This document shows positions 28,228 to 37,430 of a DNA stretch of 64,000 nt, piece by piece. The notes beneath the pieces were generated by a model. It saw only the letters and a list, made by a program, of their open reading frames with translations. It searched no databases and was not told the DNA's origin. The stretch covers positions 1 to 64,000 of the forward strand of contig NZ_FUYX01000015.1 in assembly GCF_900168195.1 (NCBI RefSeq), given 5' to 3'. This stretch comes from Allobosea thiooxidans (lineage in GTDB: Bacteria; Pseudomonadota; Alphaproteobacteria; Rhizobiales; Beijerinckiaceae). The position numbers and the translations under genes are program-made. Position 1 is the stretch's first letter. Every line of letters starts with the position of its first letter.

Positions 28228-29148
28228 TCAGCGCTCCGCAAGACGGGGATTCAGCACCTCGCGCAACCGATCGCCGACGATGTTGATGCTGAAGACGAGG
28301 GTGAGCAGCAGCAGGCCGGGATAGACGCTGATCCAGTACTGGCCGGAGAGCAGGACCTGATAGCCGTTGGCGATCAGCAGGCCGAGCGACGGCTGGGTGA
28401 TCGGCAGGCCGATGCCGAGGAAGGAGAGCGTCGCCTCGGCCGAGATCGCGTTCGCGACCTGGAGCGTGCCGATGACGATGAGCGGCGAGAGGCAGTTCGG
28501 CAGAAGATGGCCGAAGAGCATGCGCGGCCGCGACAGGCCGAGCATCCTGGCCGCTTCGATATAGTCCTTGCCCTTTTCGACCAGGGCCGCGGCACGAACG
28601 GCACGAGCGAACATCGCCCATTGCACCAGCACCAGCGCGAAGATCACCTTGCCGACGCCCTGTCCGAGGATGGCGAGCAGCATCAGCGCGACGAGCAGGG
28701 TCGGGAAGCCCAGCATCAGGTCGACCAGCCGCATGATCACGCTGTCGACGCGGCCGCCGAAATAGGCAGCCGAAAGGCCTAGCACCGTACCGACGACGAG
28801 CGCGACGAGACCGGCGAGGACGCCGACGAAGAGCGAGGTCCTGAGGCCGTAGATCATGGCAGAGAGCATGTCGCGGCCCTGCACGTCGGTGCCGAACCAG
28901 TAGACCGTGCCGCTCATGCTCTCTGAGCCCGGCGGCAGCTTCGAGTCCATGATGTCGAGCGTCGAGAGGTCGTAAGGGTCCTGCGGCGCCAGCGCCGGGC
29001 CGAACAATGCGGTCAGGATCAGCAGGATGCAGACGAAGGCGGCGATCGTCGCCTTCGGGCTCTTCAGGACGCCGGCAAGCGAACGCGCCAGCAGGCTGTC
29101 GGAATCGGAGCGGAGCGCGGCGAACAGGGCGGGTTTCGCGAGAGCCAT
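28228..29148 (-). CDS. DppC-type ABC transporter permease (third set)
   Basis: A 306-residue permease with an N-terminal cytoplasmic segment, a first helix at about 35-55 and the DppC block [19 protein letters not shown]. More helices and a docking loop ([21 protein letters not shown]) follow, and it ends NPRLAER. Its ATG overlaps the DppB-type stop by one base (TGATG). Compared with the copies at 11071 and 18802 it has a longer periplasmic insert around [13 protein letters not shown] before the signature. Confidence 0.93.
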   Translation of the reverse strand: MALAKPALFAALRSDSDSLLARSLAGVLKSPKATIAAFVCILLILTALFGPALAPQDPYDLSTLDIMDSKLPPGSESMSGTVYWFGTDVQGRDMLSAMIYGLRTSLFVGVLAGLVALVVGTVLGLSAAYFGGRVDSVIMRLVDLMLGFPTLLVALMLLAILGQGVGKVIFALVLVQWAMFARAVRAAALVEKGKDYIEAARMLGLSRPRMLFGHLLPNCLSPLIVIGTLQVANAISAEATLSFLGIGLPITQPSLGLLIANGYQVLLSGQYWISVYPGLLLLTLVFSINIVGDRLREVLNPRLAER

Positions 29149-30119
29149 CAGTTGCGCCCCAGCCGGATGCGCGGATCGAGGATCGAGTAGAGCACGTCGA
29201 CCGCGAAGTTCAGCACGATGAACAGGCTGACGACGACGAGGAGGTAGGCGACCACCACCGGCCGGTCGAGCCGCATGATCGAGTCGATCAGCAGCTTGCC
29301 TATGCCGGGCCAGGCGAAGATCGTCTCGGTGACGACGCCGAAGGCGATCAGCGAACCGATCTCCATGCCGATCACGGTGACCAACGGGATCATGATCGTC
29401 TTCAGCACATGCACGAGTACGACCCGGCGCTCGGTCAGCCCCTTGGCGCGGGCGAACTTGACGAAATCGAGCGGCATGGTCTCGCGCACGCCGGTCCGCG
29501 TCAGCCGGATCACCAGCGAGAGCTTGAACAAGGCGAGGTTGGTCGCCGGCAGGATCAGGTGGCGGATGCCCTCCCAGGAGGCGAAGCTGGTCTCGATGCC
29601 GAAGATCTGCCCGGTCGGCCCGCGCCCGCTGGAGGGCAGCCAGCCCAGCCAGACCGAGAAGATCATCACCAGCATCATGCCCTGCCAGAAATTCGGCAGG
29701 CTGAAGCCGAGGATGGAGCCGGTCATGATCGTCTCGTCGGTGACGGAGCGCGGTTTCAGGCCGGCGATCAGCCCGAGCGGGATGCCGATGACCAGCGAAA
29801 TCAGGATCGCGACCAGTGCAAGCTCCAGCGTCGCCGGCAGGCGCTCGAAGATCAGCGAGATCGAGGGCTGGTTGAAGACGAAGGAGCGGCCGAGATCGCC
29901 GTGCAGCGCATTGCCGAGGAAGGCGAGGAACTGGACCGGCAGCGGTTTGTCGAGGCCGAGCGAGGCTTCGACCTGAGCCCGTTCGGCCGGGGTGGCGTCG
30001 GGCGCGATCAGCATCTCCGCGGGATCGCCGATGGCATAGACCCCGACGAAGACGATGACGGCGGTCGCCGCCAGCACCAGCAGGCTCTGCATCAATCGTC
30101 GAATGACGAAGACGGTCAT
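29148..30119 (-). CDS. DppB-type ABC transporter permease (third set)
   Basis: A 323-residue permease that starts TVFVIRRLMQSLLVLAAT and has the periplasmic GDPAEM segment. It carries a docking loop with KFARAKGLTERRVVLVHVLK and ends in LDPRIRLGRN. I chose the ATG at 30119, with GGAG close upstream; a frame open to 30215 would add 32 Arg-rich residues without family match. It is the first transporter gene after the LysR gene on the same strand, 107 bases downstream of it. Confidence 0.93.
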   Translation of the reverse strand: MTVFVIRRLMQSLLVLAATAVIVFVGVYAIGDPAEMLIAPDATPAERAQVEASLGLDKPLPVQFLAFLGNALHGDLGRSFVFNQPSISLIFERLPATLELALVAILISLVIGIPLGLIAGLKPRSVTDETIMTGSILGFSLPNFWQGMMLVMIFSVWLGWLPSSGRGPTGQIFGIETSFASWEGIRHLILPATNLALFKLSLVIRLTRTGVRETMPLDFVKFARAKGLTERRVVLVHVLKTIMIPLVTVIGMEIGSLIAFGVVTETIFAWPGIGKLLIDSIMRLDRPVVVAYLLVVVSLFIVLNFAVDVLYSILDPRIRLGRN

Positions 30120-30226
30120 CGAAGGCTCCCGGCGCACGGCAGGGCGGCGTGATCGCCGTTCACCTGTCGCGCCGACCATGGGCGGCGGCGCAAGCCTCCG
30201 CAACCTTATGCGCAAAGCGCATCGGG

Positions 30227-31126
30227 CTATGTGCTGGCCTGCGCCTCGAGCCGCGCCTTCAGGATGTCGATGAAGGCTTCCGCCGAGCGCGACATCGGCG
30301 CGCCCTTCAGCGTCACGATGCCATAGGCGCCATGGATACAGGGGCTGAACGGGCGCTGCGCGATTGGCAGGTGCCGGTAGAGGCCGGCGATCAGCTCGGG
30401 CACCACGGCGACGCCGAGCCCGCGGGCGACGAGTCCGCAGGTGGCCTCGACAGAATGAACCTCGATGCGCACGATCGGGAACACGCCCGCCCGCCGCAAT
30501 TGCCGCTCGAAGGCGAGGCGCGCCGGCCGCTGGCGGCCCAGCATGATCAGATGATGTCCCGACAGGTCGCGGGGGGTGAGGTTCGGCCTCTCCGCCAGCG
30601 GATGGCCGGCCGGCATGATGCAGACCGACTCGGAGTGCACGATCTCGCGGGCATCGAAACCCTTGTTGCGCGGCGGCAGGCTGACGAAGCCGATATCGGC
30701 GACCCGCGCCAGGACCATCTGCTCGATCGCATCGTAATGCCCCCCGATCAGCTCGACGGAGGCGTCATGGCGCTGCGCCAGATAGGTCTCGATCACCTCC
30801 GGCATCAGCGTCGCGATGAAGGAATGCGGCACCGCCACCTTGAGGAAGCGCTGGCCGATGGTTCCCGCGCGTAGATCCTCGGTGTAGCGCTTCAGCCGGG
30901 CGACGAGTGAGGTCAGCTCGCCGACCTCGTCCATCAGGGCGAAAGCCTCCGGCCGCGGCAGCAGGCGCCCTTTGCTGCGTTCGAAGAGCTCGAAGCCGAG
31001 CTCCTCCTCGAGCTGTGTGAGCTGACGGCTGACCGCCGATTGCGAGAGACCGAGCGCGTTGGCGGCGGCGATGGTCGATCCGCCCGCCATCACGGAACGG
31101 AAGATCTCGATCTGCCGGATCTTCAT
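30227..31126 (-). CDS. LysR family transcriptional regulator
   Basis: A 299-residue LysR regulator. The DNA-binding domain spans residues 1-60 (KIRQIEIFRSVMAGGSTIAAANALGLSQSAVSRQ), followed by the effector-binding domain. The pattern resembles regulators of opine and amino-acid uptake (NocR/OccR-like), many of which sit beside Dpp/Occ-type operons. It lies upstream of DppB on the same strand. The usual divergent layout is absent, so it may be co-transcribed with the operon or transcribed alone from the 31127-31367 gap. Confidence 0.9.
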   Translation of the reverse strand: MKIRQIEIFRSVMAGGSTIAAANALGLSQSAVSRQLTQLEEELGFELFERSKGRLLPRPEAFALMDEVGELTSLVARLKRYTEDLRAGTIGQRFLKVAVPHSFIATLMPEVIETYLAQRHDASVELIGGHYDAIEQMVLARVADIGFVSLPPRNKGFDAREIVHSESVCIMPAGHPLAERPNLTPRDLSGHHLIMLGRQRPARLAFERQLRRAGVFPIVRIEVHSVEATCGLVARGLGVAVVPELIAGLYRHLPIAQRPFSPCIHGAYGIVTLKGAPMSRSAEAFIDILKARLEAQAST

Positions 31127-31367
31127 CGGCCGAGATTCACGCGGTGAGGTTGCAGCATGAGGTCATGCAAGATCGTCGTCATCGGAGCGCTGTGTCGGGG
31201 CCCTCAGAAACCAGACAACCATGGACCGTGTCAAAGGCAGCGCCGATGCGATCCGCTCGATCGGTTGATCCTGCCCCCTGAATTGGTGCAGGGCCAAAAA
31301 TCTTGAGGCTGGCCGAGCAAGAAGCCCGACATCTATGCCTTCGCCGACTTGATCGGTTCCAGCCTCG

Positions 31368-32921
31368 CTAGCGGTTGATCCACACGCCCCAGGCGCGCGT
31401 CTTGCCGAAGCTGGTGATCTCCGTGCCGGCAATGCGGTCGGTCGAGGCTTCCACGAGCGGGGTGTTGTAGAGGCTGATGATCGGCACCTGCTCGATCATG
31501 CGCTGGTGCATTTCGTCGAAGATCGCCTGGCGCCGGGCGGGATCGAGCTCGGTGGCCGAGGCCAGCAGCAGCTCGATCGCCCGCTTGTCCTCCCACTGGC
31601 TGTCGGCATCGACATCCTTGGAGCCGACGAAGGTCTTGTAGTTCAGCGAGGGCTCGAACCGGGCGGTGAACCGGAAGGACTGGAGCTGGAAGTTGCCCTT
31701 GCTGTAGCGGTCGAGCTGGGTCGCCCATTCCAGCATCTCGAGCTCGGCGTTGAAGCCGACCTGCTTGAGCATTGCCTGCAGGATGATGGCGCTGTCGTAG
31801 AGATGGACGAGCTTCTGCGAGGTCTGCAGCTTGACCGGGCGCCCGTCATAGCCGGCCTCCTTCAGCAGCTTGCGGGCGAGCGCCGGATCATAGGCGTAAC
31901 CCTGATCATGGGCCGGCGTATGGGATCCGCTGGTGCTCGGGATGGCCGAGGGGTTGGGCTGGCCGAGGCCGTCCGTCCGGTTCGCGACCAGGGTCTTGAG
32001 GTCGATCGCATGGGCGATGGCCTTGCGGATCCGTGGATCGGAGAGAAGCGGATCGCGGGTCTGGATCAGCAGGACGTTCCAGCTGAGCCCCTGCGTCGTC
32101 GCGACCTTGACGCCTTTCGCCCCGCGCAACTCGACGATGTCGCCGACATCCGTGACGATCCAGTCGATCTGCCCGGCGCGCAGGCCAGTGCGCCGCGTCG
32201 CATCGTCCGGCACCACCATCCAGCGGACCTGATCGACATAGGCGTTCCGGGCGCCCGCATAGCCGCTCATCGGCTCGCTGCGCGGCTTGTATCCGGAGAA
32301 CTTGCCGAGCAGGATGAAGCTGTTCTTGCGCCATTCGGTGAAGGCGAACGGGCCCGTCCCGATCGGCTTTATCCATTCGCCGCTGGCATTGACGGAATCC
32401 CGATGCAAGACCCCAGTCATGCACTGGATGTTGGCGACGTAATGCAGGAACAGAGCCGAGGGCGCCGCGAGACGGAAGACCACGGTCTTCGGATCGGGCG
32501 TCTCGATCGCCTCGATCTTCATGTCCTGCGTGCCGTCGTACCAGCCGCGGCATTGCCAGCGCGTCGCCGGGTCGAGCATGCGGTCCCAGCTCCATTTGAC
32601 GTCGGCCGAGGTCATCGGGGCGCCATTGTGGAAGGTGATGCCGTCCCGCAGCTTGAAGATGTAGCTGCGCCCGTCCGGTGAGGTGCTGTAGGATTCCGCC
32701 AGCATCGGCGCGATGCTGAGGTCCTCGCGATAGGCGACGAGCGCCTCGACGACGTGATGCAGGATCGTGTCGGCATCGCCGCTGCGGCGCACGCCGGGTT
32801 CGCTGCTGGTGATGTCGCCCGATATGGCGATCCGCAGTTCGCCCCCGGCTTTCGGTTCCTGCGCAGCGGCTGGCGCAAGGCAAGCGAATGCGGCGACGGC
32901 CGCGAGCCATCCAAGCTTCAT
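31368..32921 (-). CDS. Orphan family 5 solute-binding protein
   Basis: A 517-residue binding protein. Residues 1 to about 20 are a Sec signal peptide with an APAAA cleavage region. The mature domain has the family segment ITFHNGAPMTSADVKWSWDRM. GGGAGGAG lies 7 bases before the ATG at 32921. No permease or ATPase gene is near it in its operon; instead an alpha/beta hydrolase and an aminotransferase lie just upstream on the same strand. It may hand its ligand to one of the nearby Dpp-type permease pairs. Confidence 0.92.
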   Translation of the reverse strand: MKLGWLAAVAAFACLAPAAAQEPKAGGELRIAISGDITSSEPGVRRSGDADTILHHVVEALVAYREDLSIAPMLAESYSTSPDGRSYIFKLRDGITFHNGAPMTSADVKWSWDRMLDPATRWQCRGWYDGTQDMKIEAIETPDPKTVVFRLAAPSALFLHYVANIQCMTGVLHRDSVNASGEWIKPIGTGPFAFTEWRKNSFILLGKFSGYKPRSEPMSGYAGARNAYVDQVRWMVVPDDATRRTGLRAGQIDWIVTDVGDIVELRGAKGVKVATTQGLSWNVLLIQTRDPLLSDPRIRKAIAHAIDLKTLVANRTDGLGQPNPSAIPSTSGSHTPAHDQGYAYDPALARKLLKEAGYDGRPVKLQTSQKLVHLYDSAIILQAMLKQVGFNAELEMLEWATQLDRYSKGNFQLQSFRFTARFEPSLNYKTFVGSKDVDADSQWEDKRAIELLLASATELDPARRQAIFDEMHQRMIEQVPIISLYNTPLVEASTDRIAGTEITSFGKTRAWGVWINR

Positions 32922-32993
32922 GGTACTGCTCCTCCCAACGAAGCGGGCCCGGTTTTCCGGTGTCACCGCGGAAATCGTCGATCGCGGCCGCGG

Positions 32994-33836
32994 CTATTCC
33001 CGCTTGCGGCTGCGCAGCACGTCGGTGAAGAACGCTTTCACCGGCGGATGAACGAGATGTCCGACATGCTCGACGCCGGGCACGACATCGAAGCGCACGG
33101 GGATGTCGAGCGCTTGGAACGCCGCCTCGAGCGAGCGCAGGCGATCGACGCGGGTGACGCCCGTTTCGTTGATCCCCTCCATCCAGTTGGAGGATGTCGG
33201 CGCCACGGTCACGTCCCAGGTCTCGATGTCGTCCCCGCCGACCACCATCTGCATGGCGACCTTGCGCATCGCGGCGAAGTCGGGCTCGCGCCCGAAGATC
33301 GCCTTCATGTCGCCGGTGCCGGTCCACCAGGGCTTGTCCGGCGTCGGCAATGTCACCACGCCGGGCGCGCCGATCGACACGCCGGCGAGCCGCTCCGGAT
33401 AGAGGTAGAAGAAGCGGTGCACGAACTGCCCGCCGCCGGAGAAGCCATGCATCAGCAGCTTGTCGGTATCGAGCCGGTAGATGCCGGCGACTTCCTCGAT
33501 CATCGATAGCAGGATCCGGTCGTAGCGGATGCCGCGATAGAGAATGCGCTTGTAGTTGTGCGTGTCGCCCGGCTCCTCGATGCCGCAGGGGAAGAGCGGT
33601 GCCAGCAGCGCGCACTGGTTGGCCTCCGCGAAGTCGACGAACTGATCGCGCAGGCCGGTCGCATCGCGCAGGCTGCCATGGACGAGGACCGCGAGCGGGT
33701 AGCGCCTGGTGCCGGTCTCCTCATAGCTCTCGGGCAGGTAGCAGCAATAGGAGAAGCGCTGATCGGCCTGGCAGGCGGCAAGCGCCGTGCGGCCCAGCAG
33801 GTAGTAGGAGATGGTCTTGCCGTGCCCCTTGCGCAT
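32994..33836 (-). CDS. Alpha/beta hydrolase (esterase/amidase-like)
   Basis: A 280-residue alpha/beta hydrolase of the esterase/polyhydroxybutyrate-depolymerase-like group. LVHGS (51-55) supplies the oxyanion region, the nucleophile is Ser133 in GFSGGG, VVGGDDIETWD contains the likely acid, and GVEHVGH the catalytic histidine. No signal peptide, so it is cytoplasmic. I chose the ATG at 33836; the 35 extra residues of a longer frame are low-complexity and Arg-rich. It lies between the orphan SBP and the class III aminotransferase. A possible role is hydrolysing an imported ester or amide to an omega-amino compound for the aminotransferase. Confidence 0.82.
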   Translation of the reverse strand: MRKGHGKTISYYLLGRTALAACQADQRFSYCCYLPESYEETGTRRYPLAVLVHGSLRDATGLRDQFVDFAEANQCALLAPLFPCGIEEPGDTHNYKRILYRGIRYDRILLSMIEEVAGIYRLDTDKLLMHGFSGGGQFVHRFFYLYPERLAGVSIGAPGVVTLPTPDKPWWTGTGDMKAIFGREPDFAAMRKVAMQMVVGGDDIETWDVTVAPTSSNWMEGINETGVTRVDRLRSLEAAFQALDIPVRFDVVPGVEHVGHLVHPPVKAFFTDVLRSRKRE

Positions 33837-34002
33837 TGGCGATCCTCGTTCAGGTCCCGTCAGGCCTGGCTGACGGTCTTGGTGTGATGGGCTTCCCGCC
33901 CCCCGGCGCCGCCCTCTCGGCTGCTCTCGACGGCGCCGCATGCAGCGCGACGTCCGGATAGGGGGGCACAGTATCCCGACCTCCCGCGAGGTTTCCCGCG
34001 TG

Positions 34003-35373
34003 TCAGGCGATTGCGTTGAGGGATTTGCGAATGCTGCCGAACAGCCGGTCGATCTCGTCCGGCTCGATGGTCAGCGGCGGCGACAGCACGATGAGATCGG
34101 CGCCGGCCCGGACGAGGACGCCGTCCTGGTAGCTGGCCTCTGCGCATTCGGCGCTGCGCTGTCCGGCCCCGCCCGGGCGTGGCGCGAACTCGATCGCGGC
34201 GACCAGGCCGATATTGCGGACGTCGATCACGTGTGGCGCGCCCTTCAGCGCGTGCGCCGCCTGTTCCCAATGGCTTGCGATGGTCCGGGCGCGCTCGAAG
34301 AGGCCTTCTTCCTCGTAGACCTGCAGCGTCGCCAAACCCGCGGCGCAAGCCAGCGGATGGCCCGAATAGGTGTAGCCGTGGAACAGCTCGATCGCCGACT
34401 CCGGGCCGGTCATGAAAGCATCGTAGATGTGCTTGCCGACGACCGTGGCCCCCATTGGCACCGCGCCATTGGTCAACCCCTTCGCGCAGGTGATCATGTC
34501 CGGAATCACGCCGAAGGCCTCGGCGGCGCAGGAGGCGCCGAGGCGTCCGAAGCCGGAGATCACCTCGTCGAAGATGAGCAGGATGCCGTGCTTGTCGCAG
34601 ATCTCGCGCAGGCGCTTCAGATAGCCCTTGGGCGGTGGCAGCACGCCGGTGGAGCCGGCGACCGGCTCCACGATCACGGCTGCGATGGTCGAGGCGTCGT
34701 GGATCTGGACCAGGCGCTCCAGATCGTCCGCCAGTTCGATGCCGTGATCCGGCTCGCCGCGGGAGAAGGCGTTGCGCGCGAGGTCCAGCGTGTGCGGCAG
34801 ATGGGCGGTGCCCGGCAGGAGCGGGCCGAAGTCGCGACGGTGGCGGCTGATGCCCGCGACCGAAAGCCCGCCGAAGCCCATGCCGTGATAGCCGCGGGCG
34901 CGTCCGATCAGGCGATAACGGCCGCCTTCGCCGCGCTGACGATGATAGGCCAGCGCAATCTTCAGGGCGGTATCGACGGCTTCCGAGCCGGAGTTCGAGA
35001 AGAAGACGTGGTCGAGCCCGGCCGGCAGCATGCCGACCATGCGGCTCGCCAGGGTGAAGGCGTCCGGATGCGCCATCTGGAAGCAGGAAACATAGTCGAG
35101 GCCATCGACCTGCGCCTTGATCGCCTCGCGGATGCGCGGATGGCCGTGCCCGGCATTGACGCACCACAGCCCGGCCATCCCGTCGAGAATCCGGCGCCCG
35201 TCCGAGGACAGGTAGTAGTTGCCTTCCGCTCCGACAAAGAGCCGTGGCGTGCTCTTGAAGCGGCGGTTTGCCGTGAAGGGCATCCAGTGGGCGTCGAGGT
35301 CGTTGGGGCGGGCGGCAGTGACGGGCACGGTTGGTCTCGCTGCTCGGGAAGTGGCGAAATGATTTATTTGCAT
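34003..35373 (-). CDS. Class III aminotransferase (beta-alanine:pyruvate type)
   Basis: A 456-residue PLP aminotransferase like omega-amino-acid:pyruvate aminotransferases. The diagnostic HWMPFTANRRFK (29-40) is near the N-terminus, SNSGSEAVDTALK (126-138) binds PLP phosphate, Asp269 lies in LLIFDEV and Lys298 in CAKGLTNG is the Schiff-base lysine. It moves the amino group of a beta- or omega-amino acid or amine to pyruvate. The ATG at 35373 overlaps a strong-looking promoter (35362-35390), so translation may instead start downstream, for example at GTG 35328. The double-winged GntR gene lies just upstream on the same strand. Confidence 0.9.
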   Translation of the reverse strand: MQINHFATSRAARPTVPVTAARPNDLDAHWMPFTANRRFKSTPRLFVGAEGNYYLSSDGRRILDGMAGLWCVNAGHGHPRIREAIKAQVDGLDYVSCFQMAHPDAFTLASRMVGMLPAGLDHVFFSNSGSEAVDTALKIALAYHRQRGEGGRYRLIGRARGYHGMGFGGLSVAGISRHRRDFGPLLPGTAHLPHTLDLARNAFSRGEPDHGIELADDLERLVQIHDASTIAAVIVEPVAGSTGVLPPPKGYLKRLREICDKHGILLIFDEVISGFGRLGASCAAEAFGVIPDMITCAKGLTNGAVPMGATVVGKHIYDAFMTGPESAIELFHGYTYSGHPLACAAGLATLQVYEEEGLFERARTIASHWEQAAHALKGAPHVIDVRNIGLVAAIEFAPRPGGAGQRSAECAEASYQDGVLVRAGADLIVLSPPLTIEPDEIDRLFGSIRKSLNAIA

Positions 35374-35390
35374 AAAAAGTACAATGTCAA
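35362..35390 (-). promoter_or_regulatory. Candidate promoter overlapping the aminotransferase start
   Basis: On the minus strand TTGACA (35390-35385) is an exact -35 hexamer, followed 17 bases later by ATAAAT (35367-35362) in a locally AT-rich stretch. The implied transcript start is near 35355, inside the first codons of the longest frame. Either the message is shorter than that frame or the -10 is misplaced. Confidence 0.5.
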
Positions 35391-35442
35391 GCGAGCGCAG
35401 TAAGACCTGAGCAAAAGCTGCCCAGGTAGCGGTGCAGCGATC

Positions 35443-36363
35443 TCAGTTGGCGGAGTTCGGCTCTGCGTGCGACGGCCTGGTCAGGTGCTGGCGCATGAGG
35501 ACCACGGCCCAATTGACGTCGCCCTGCTCGAGGGCGTCGAGGATGGCCAGATGCTCGCGGCAGGATCTGAGCAGCGCGTCAGGGCTCAAATCGCCGTAAT
35601 CTGCGTACTCTGTCAGGCGTCTCAGAGCATTCTGGGCCTCCATGGCCTGGAGTAGGAAGCGGTTCCCGGAACAGGCCGCGAGCATGGCATGGAAGCCGGC
35701 GTTGATCTCGAAGAAGCGTTCGACGGAAGGCGATCTATGAAGATCTGCGATGAACGCCTCGTGCGCCGCCCGGCTGCGCTGGAACTGGTGCTTGTCGATG
35801 CGGAACCCGGGTTCCTGAAGTCCCATGCACTCGATGATCATGCGGAAGCGATAGCTCTCCTCGCGGGCCTGCGCCGATGCGAGCGACGGCACGAAGCTCC
35901 AGCCATGGCCTCTCCGGCGCTTGATCAGCCCGTCTTCGGCGAGTTGCAGCAGTACTTTCCGGAGGCTGCTCCGGCCGATCCCGTAAATTTCCTGCAGATC
36001 CGTCTCGATCAGCTGCTCGGGCAATCGGCCGGCCTCCCGATCGCGCAGGATCGCCCGGATAACGTCGTCCTCCCGGGCTGCGGGCAGCGAACGCCCTGCC
36101 GCCTCCAGGTCGACGCCGTCACGCAACAGAAAGAAGCCTTGGTTTGTGCGGTTCTCGGCCATTCCCTGATCGACCAGAACGCGTAGCGCGGCACGGACGG
36201 GTGTTCGCGACACATCGAACAGGCGCGCAATTTCCATTTCGCGCAGGTGAAAGCCCGCGGGCCACCGCTGCTCTGCGGCCAACGCGGCGATGCGCCTTGC
36301 CAACGAGAGATGAAGACGGCTGGGTCGGCCTCCCGCCTCTCCCGAATGGGTCGCTTCCGTCAT
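35443..36363 (-). CDS. GntR-type regulator with two tandem winged-helix domains and FCD
   Basis: A 306-residue regulator with an uncommon layout. A first winged helix covers about residues 18-80 (LFDVSRTPVRAALRVLVDQG, wing at NRTNQGFFLL). A second covers about 98-160 (IYGIGRSSLRKVLLQLAEDG, wing at RRRGHGWSFVP), and a helical FCD-like ligand domain spans about 165-295 (HEAFIADLH, NAGFHAMLAACSGN, SCREHLAILDAL). Ordinary GntR/FCD proteins have one winged helix and 220-250 residues. It lies 70 bases upstream of the aminotransferase on the same strand and probably controls it. Two DNA-reading heads on one chain could recognise a longer or asymmetric operator. Confidence 0.88.
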   Translation of the reverse strand: MTEATHSGEAGGRPSRLHLSLARRIAALAAEQRWPAGFHLREMEIARLFDVSRTPVRAALRVLVDQGMAENRTNQGFFLLRDGVDLEAAGRSLPAAREDDVIRAILRDREAGRLPEQLIETDLQEIYGIGRSSLRKVLLQLAEDGLIKRRRGHGWSFVPSLASAQAREESYRFRMIIECMGLQEPGFRIDKHQFQRSRAAHEAFIADLHRSPSVERFFEINAGFHAMLAACSGNRFLLQAMEAQNALRRLTEYADYGDLSPDALLRSCREHLAILDALEQGDVNWAVVLMRQHLTRPSHAEPNSAN

Positions 36364-36647
36364 AACGCCGTCTCACCTCTGTCGAACACGAGGCGCGTTC
36401 TAATGTCATCAAAAAAACATTGCATCTATCATCCCGCAATCATCGCGGAATCGCCAGTGTCCAGATTGCTGATCGAGGTGTTCGGCAGGAAGTCCGCTAA
36501 TTCGAAACAAGGCTCGGCGGCTGCCGAGGCACACGCCGCCATCCATCCGTTAGCCAAGAAGCGGGCGTTGCAAGAGACAGGAATTGGCTGCTGGCGGAGA
36601 GGCGGACCTTCCGGAAGCGGGCTGTCCCTGGCGCCGGGTGAGAACGG
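36364..36647. other. 284-base gap holding the promoter of the double-winged regulator
   Basis: This gap separates the GntR-type gene from the stop of the amino-acid ABC ATPase on the same strand. It holds an AT-rich block near 36400-36430 that is probably the regulator promoter. I see no open frame with family features and no clear terminator for the ATPase transcript. Confidence 0.5.
36402..36421. promoter_or_regulatory. Inverted repeat upstream of the double-winged regulator
   Basis: AATGT and ACATT form an exact 5-base dyad with a 10-base spacer, about 40 bases before the regulator start and inside an A/T-rich block. A widely spaced dyad is a plausible target for autoregulation by a protein with extra winged helices, but the arms are short. 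Confidence 0.3.
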
Positions 36648-37430
36648 CTAGTCGTTGACGATCGCCCGTAGGAAGCGCCGGGTGCGCTCCTGGGTCGGAT
36701 TGGCGAAGAAGGCACGGGCCGGCGCCTCTTCGACGATTTCGCCGGCATCGAGCAGCATCGCTCGGCTGGCGACGCTCTTGGCGAAGCCGATCTCATGCGT
36801 GACCACGACCATGGTCATGCCGTGGTCGTGATGGACCTGGCGGATCACCTGCAGCACTTCCTCGCGCATCTCGGGATCAAGCGCCGAAGTTGGCTCGTCG
36901 AACAGCATCACTGTCGGCTTCATCGCCAGGGCGCGCGCAATCGCGACACGCTGGCGCTGGCCACCCGAGAGTTGGAATGGATAGGAATCGGCCTTGTCGG
37001 CCATCCCCACGCGCGCGAGCAACCTGCGCCCCTCATCCCTGGCCTCGCGCGTCGAATGGCCGAGGATCTTCATCGGTGCGATCGCGATGTTCTGTAGCGC
37101 CGTCATATGCGGGAACAGGTTGAAGTTCTGGAAGACAAAACCGGTCGAGAGCCGGATCGACTGCAATTCCCCCGGTGTGGCGGTCCCGACATTGCGACCG
37201 CCGACCGTGATGGCGCCAGAATTGATCGTCTCCAGACCGTTGATGCAGCGCAGCAGCGTGCTCTTGCCGCAGCCGCTCGGCCCGCACAGCACCAGCACCT
37301 CGCCCTCCGCAACATCGAGCGAAATTCCGTTCAGAACCTTCACCGCACCATAGGATTTGTGAACATCCTGGATGCGGATGAAATCCGGCGCCGCCGGCAT
37401 GGCGGGGACCACTTTCAGATCGGTTGCCAT
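36648..37430 (-). CDS. Polar amino acid ABC transporter ATPase (GlnQ/HisP type)
   Basis: A 260-residue ATPase. Walker A is GPSGCGKST at 50-58, the Q-loop follows at FVFQNFNLFP, the signature is LSGGQRQRVAIARAL and Walker B VMLFDEPTSALDPEM. This is the classic amino-acid type. The ATG at 37430 lies inside the end of the permease gene, an overlap of 16 bases. It works with the permease at 37415 and the SBP at 38158 to import a small polar solute, probably an amino acid or related acid. Confidence 0.94.
   Translation of the reverse strand: MATDLKVVPAMPAAPDFIRIQDVHKSYGAVKVLNGISLDVAEGEVLVLCGPSGCGKSTLLRCINGLETINSGAITVGGRNVGTATPGELQSIRLSTGFVFQNFNLFPHMTALQNIAIAPMKILGHSTREARDEGRRLLARVGMADKADSYPFQLSGGQRQRVAIARALAMKPTVMLFDEPTSALDPEMREEVLQVIRQVHHDHGMTMVVVTHEIGFAKSVASRAMLLDAGEIVEEAPARAFFANPTQERTRRFLRAIVND

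Noticed and set aside
31127..31367. Gap between the second LysR gene and the orphan SBP examined for a small gene or RNA
   Set aside because: Only short Arg-rich frames and no clear hairpin or conserved block are visible.
33940..35403. Plus-strand frame of 487 codons opposite the aminotransferase
   Set aside because: It is an antisense shadow; PLP-enzyme motifs are clear on the minus strand.
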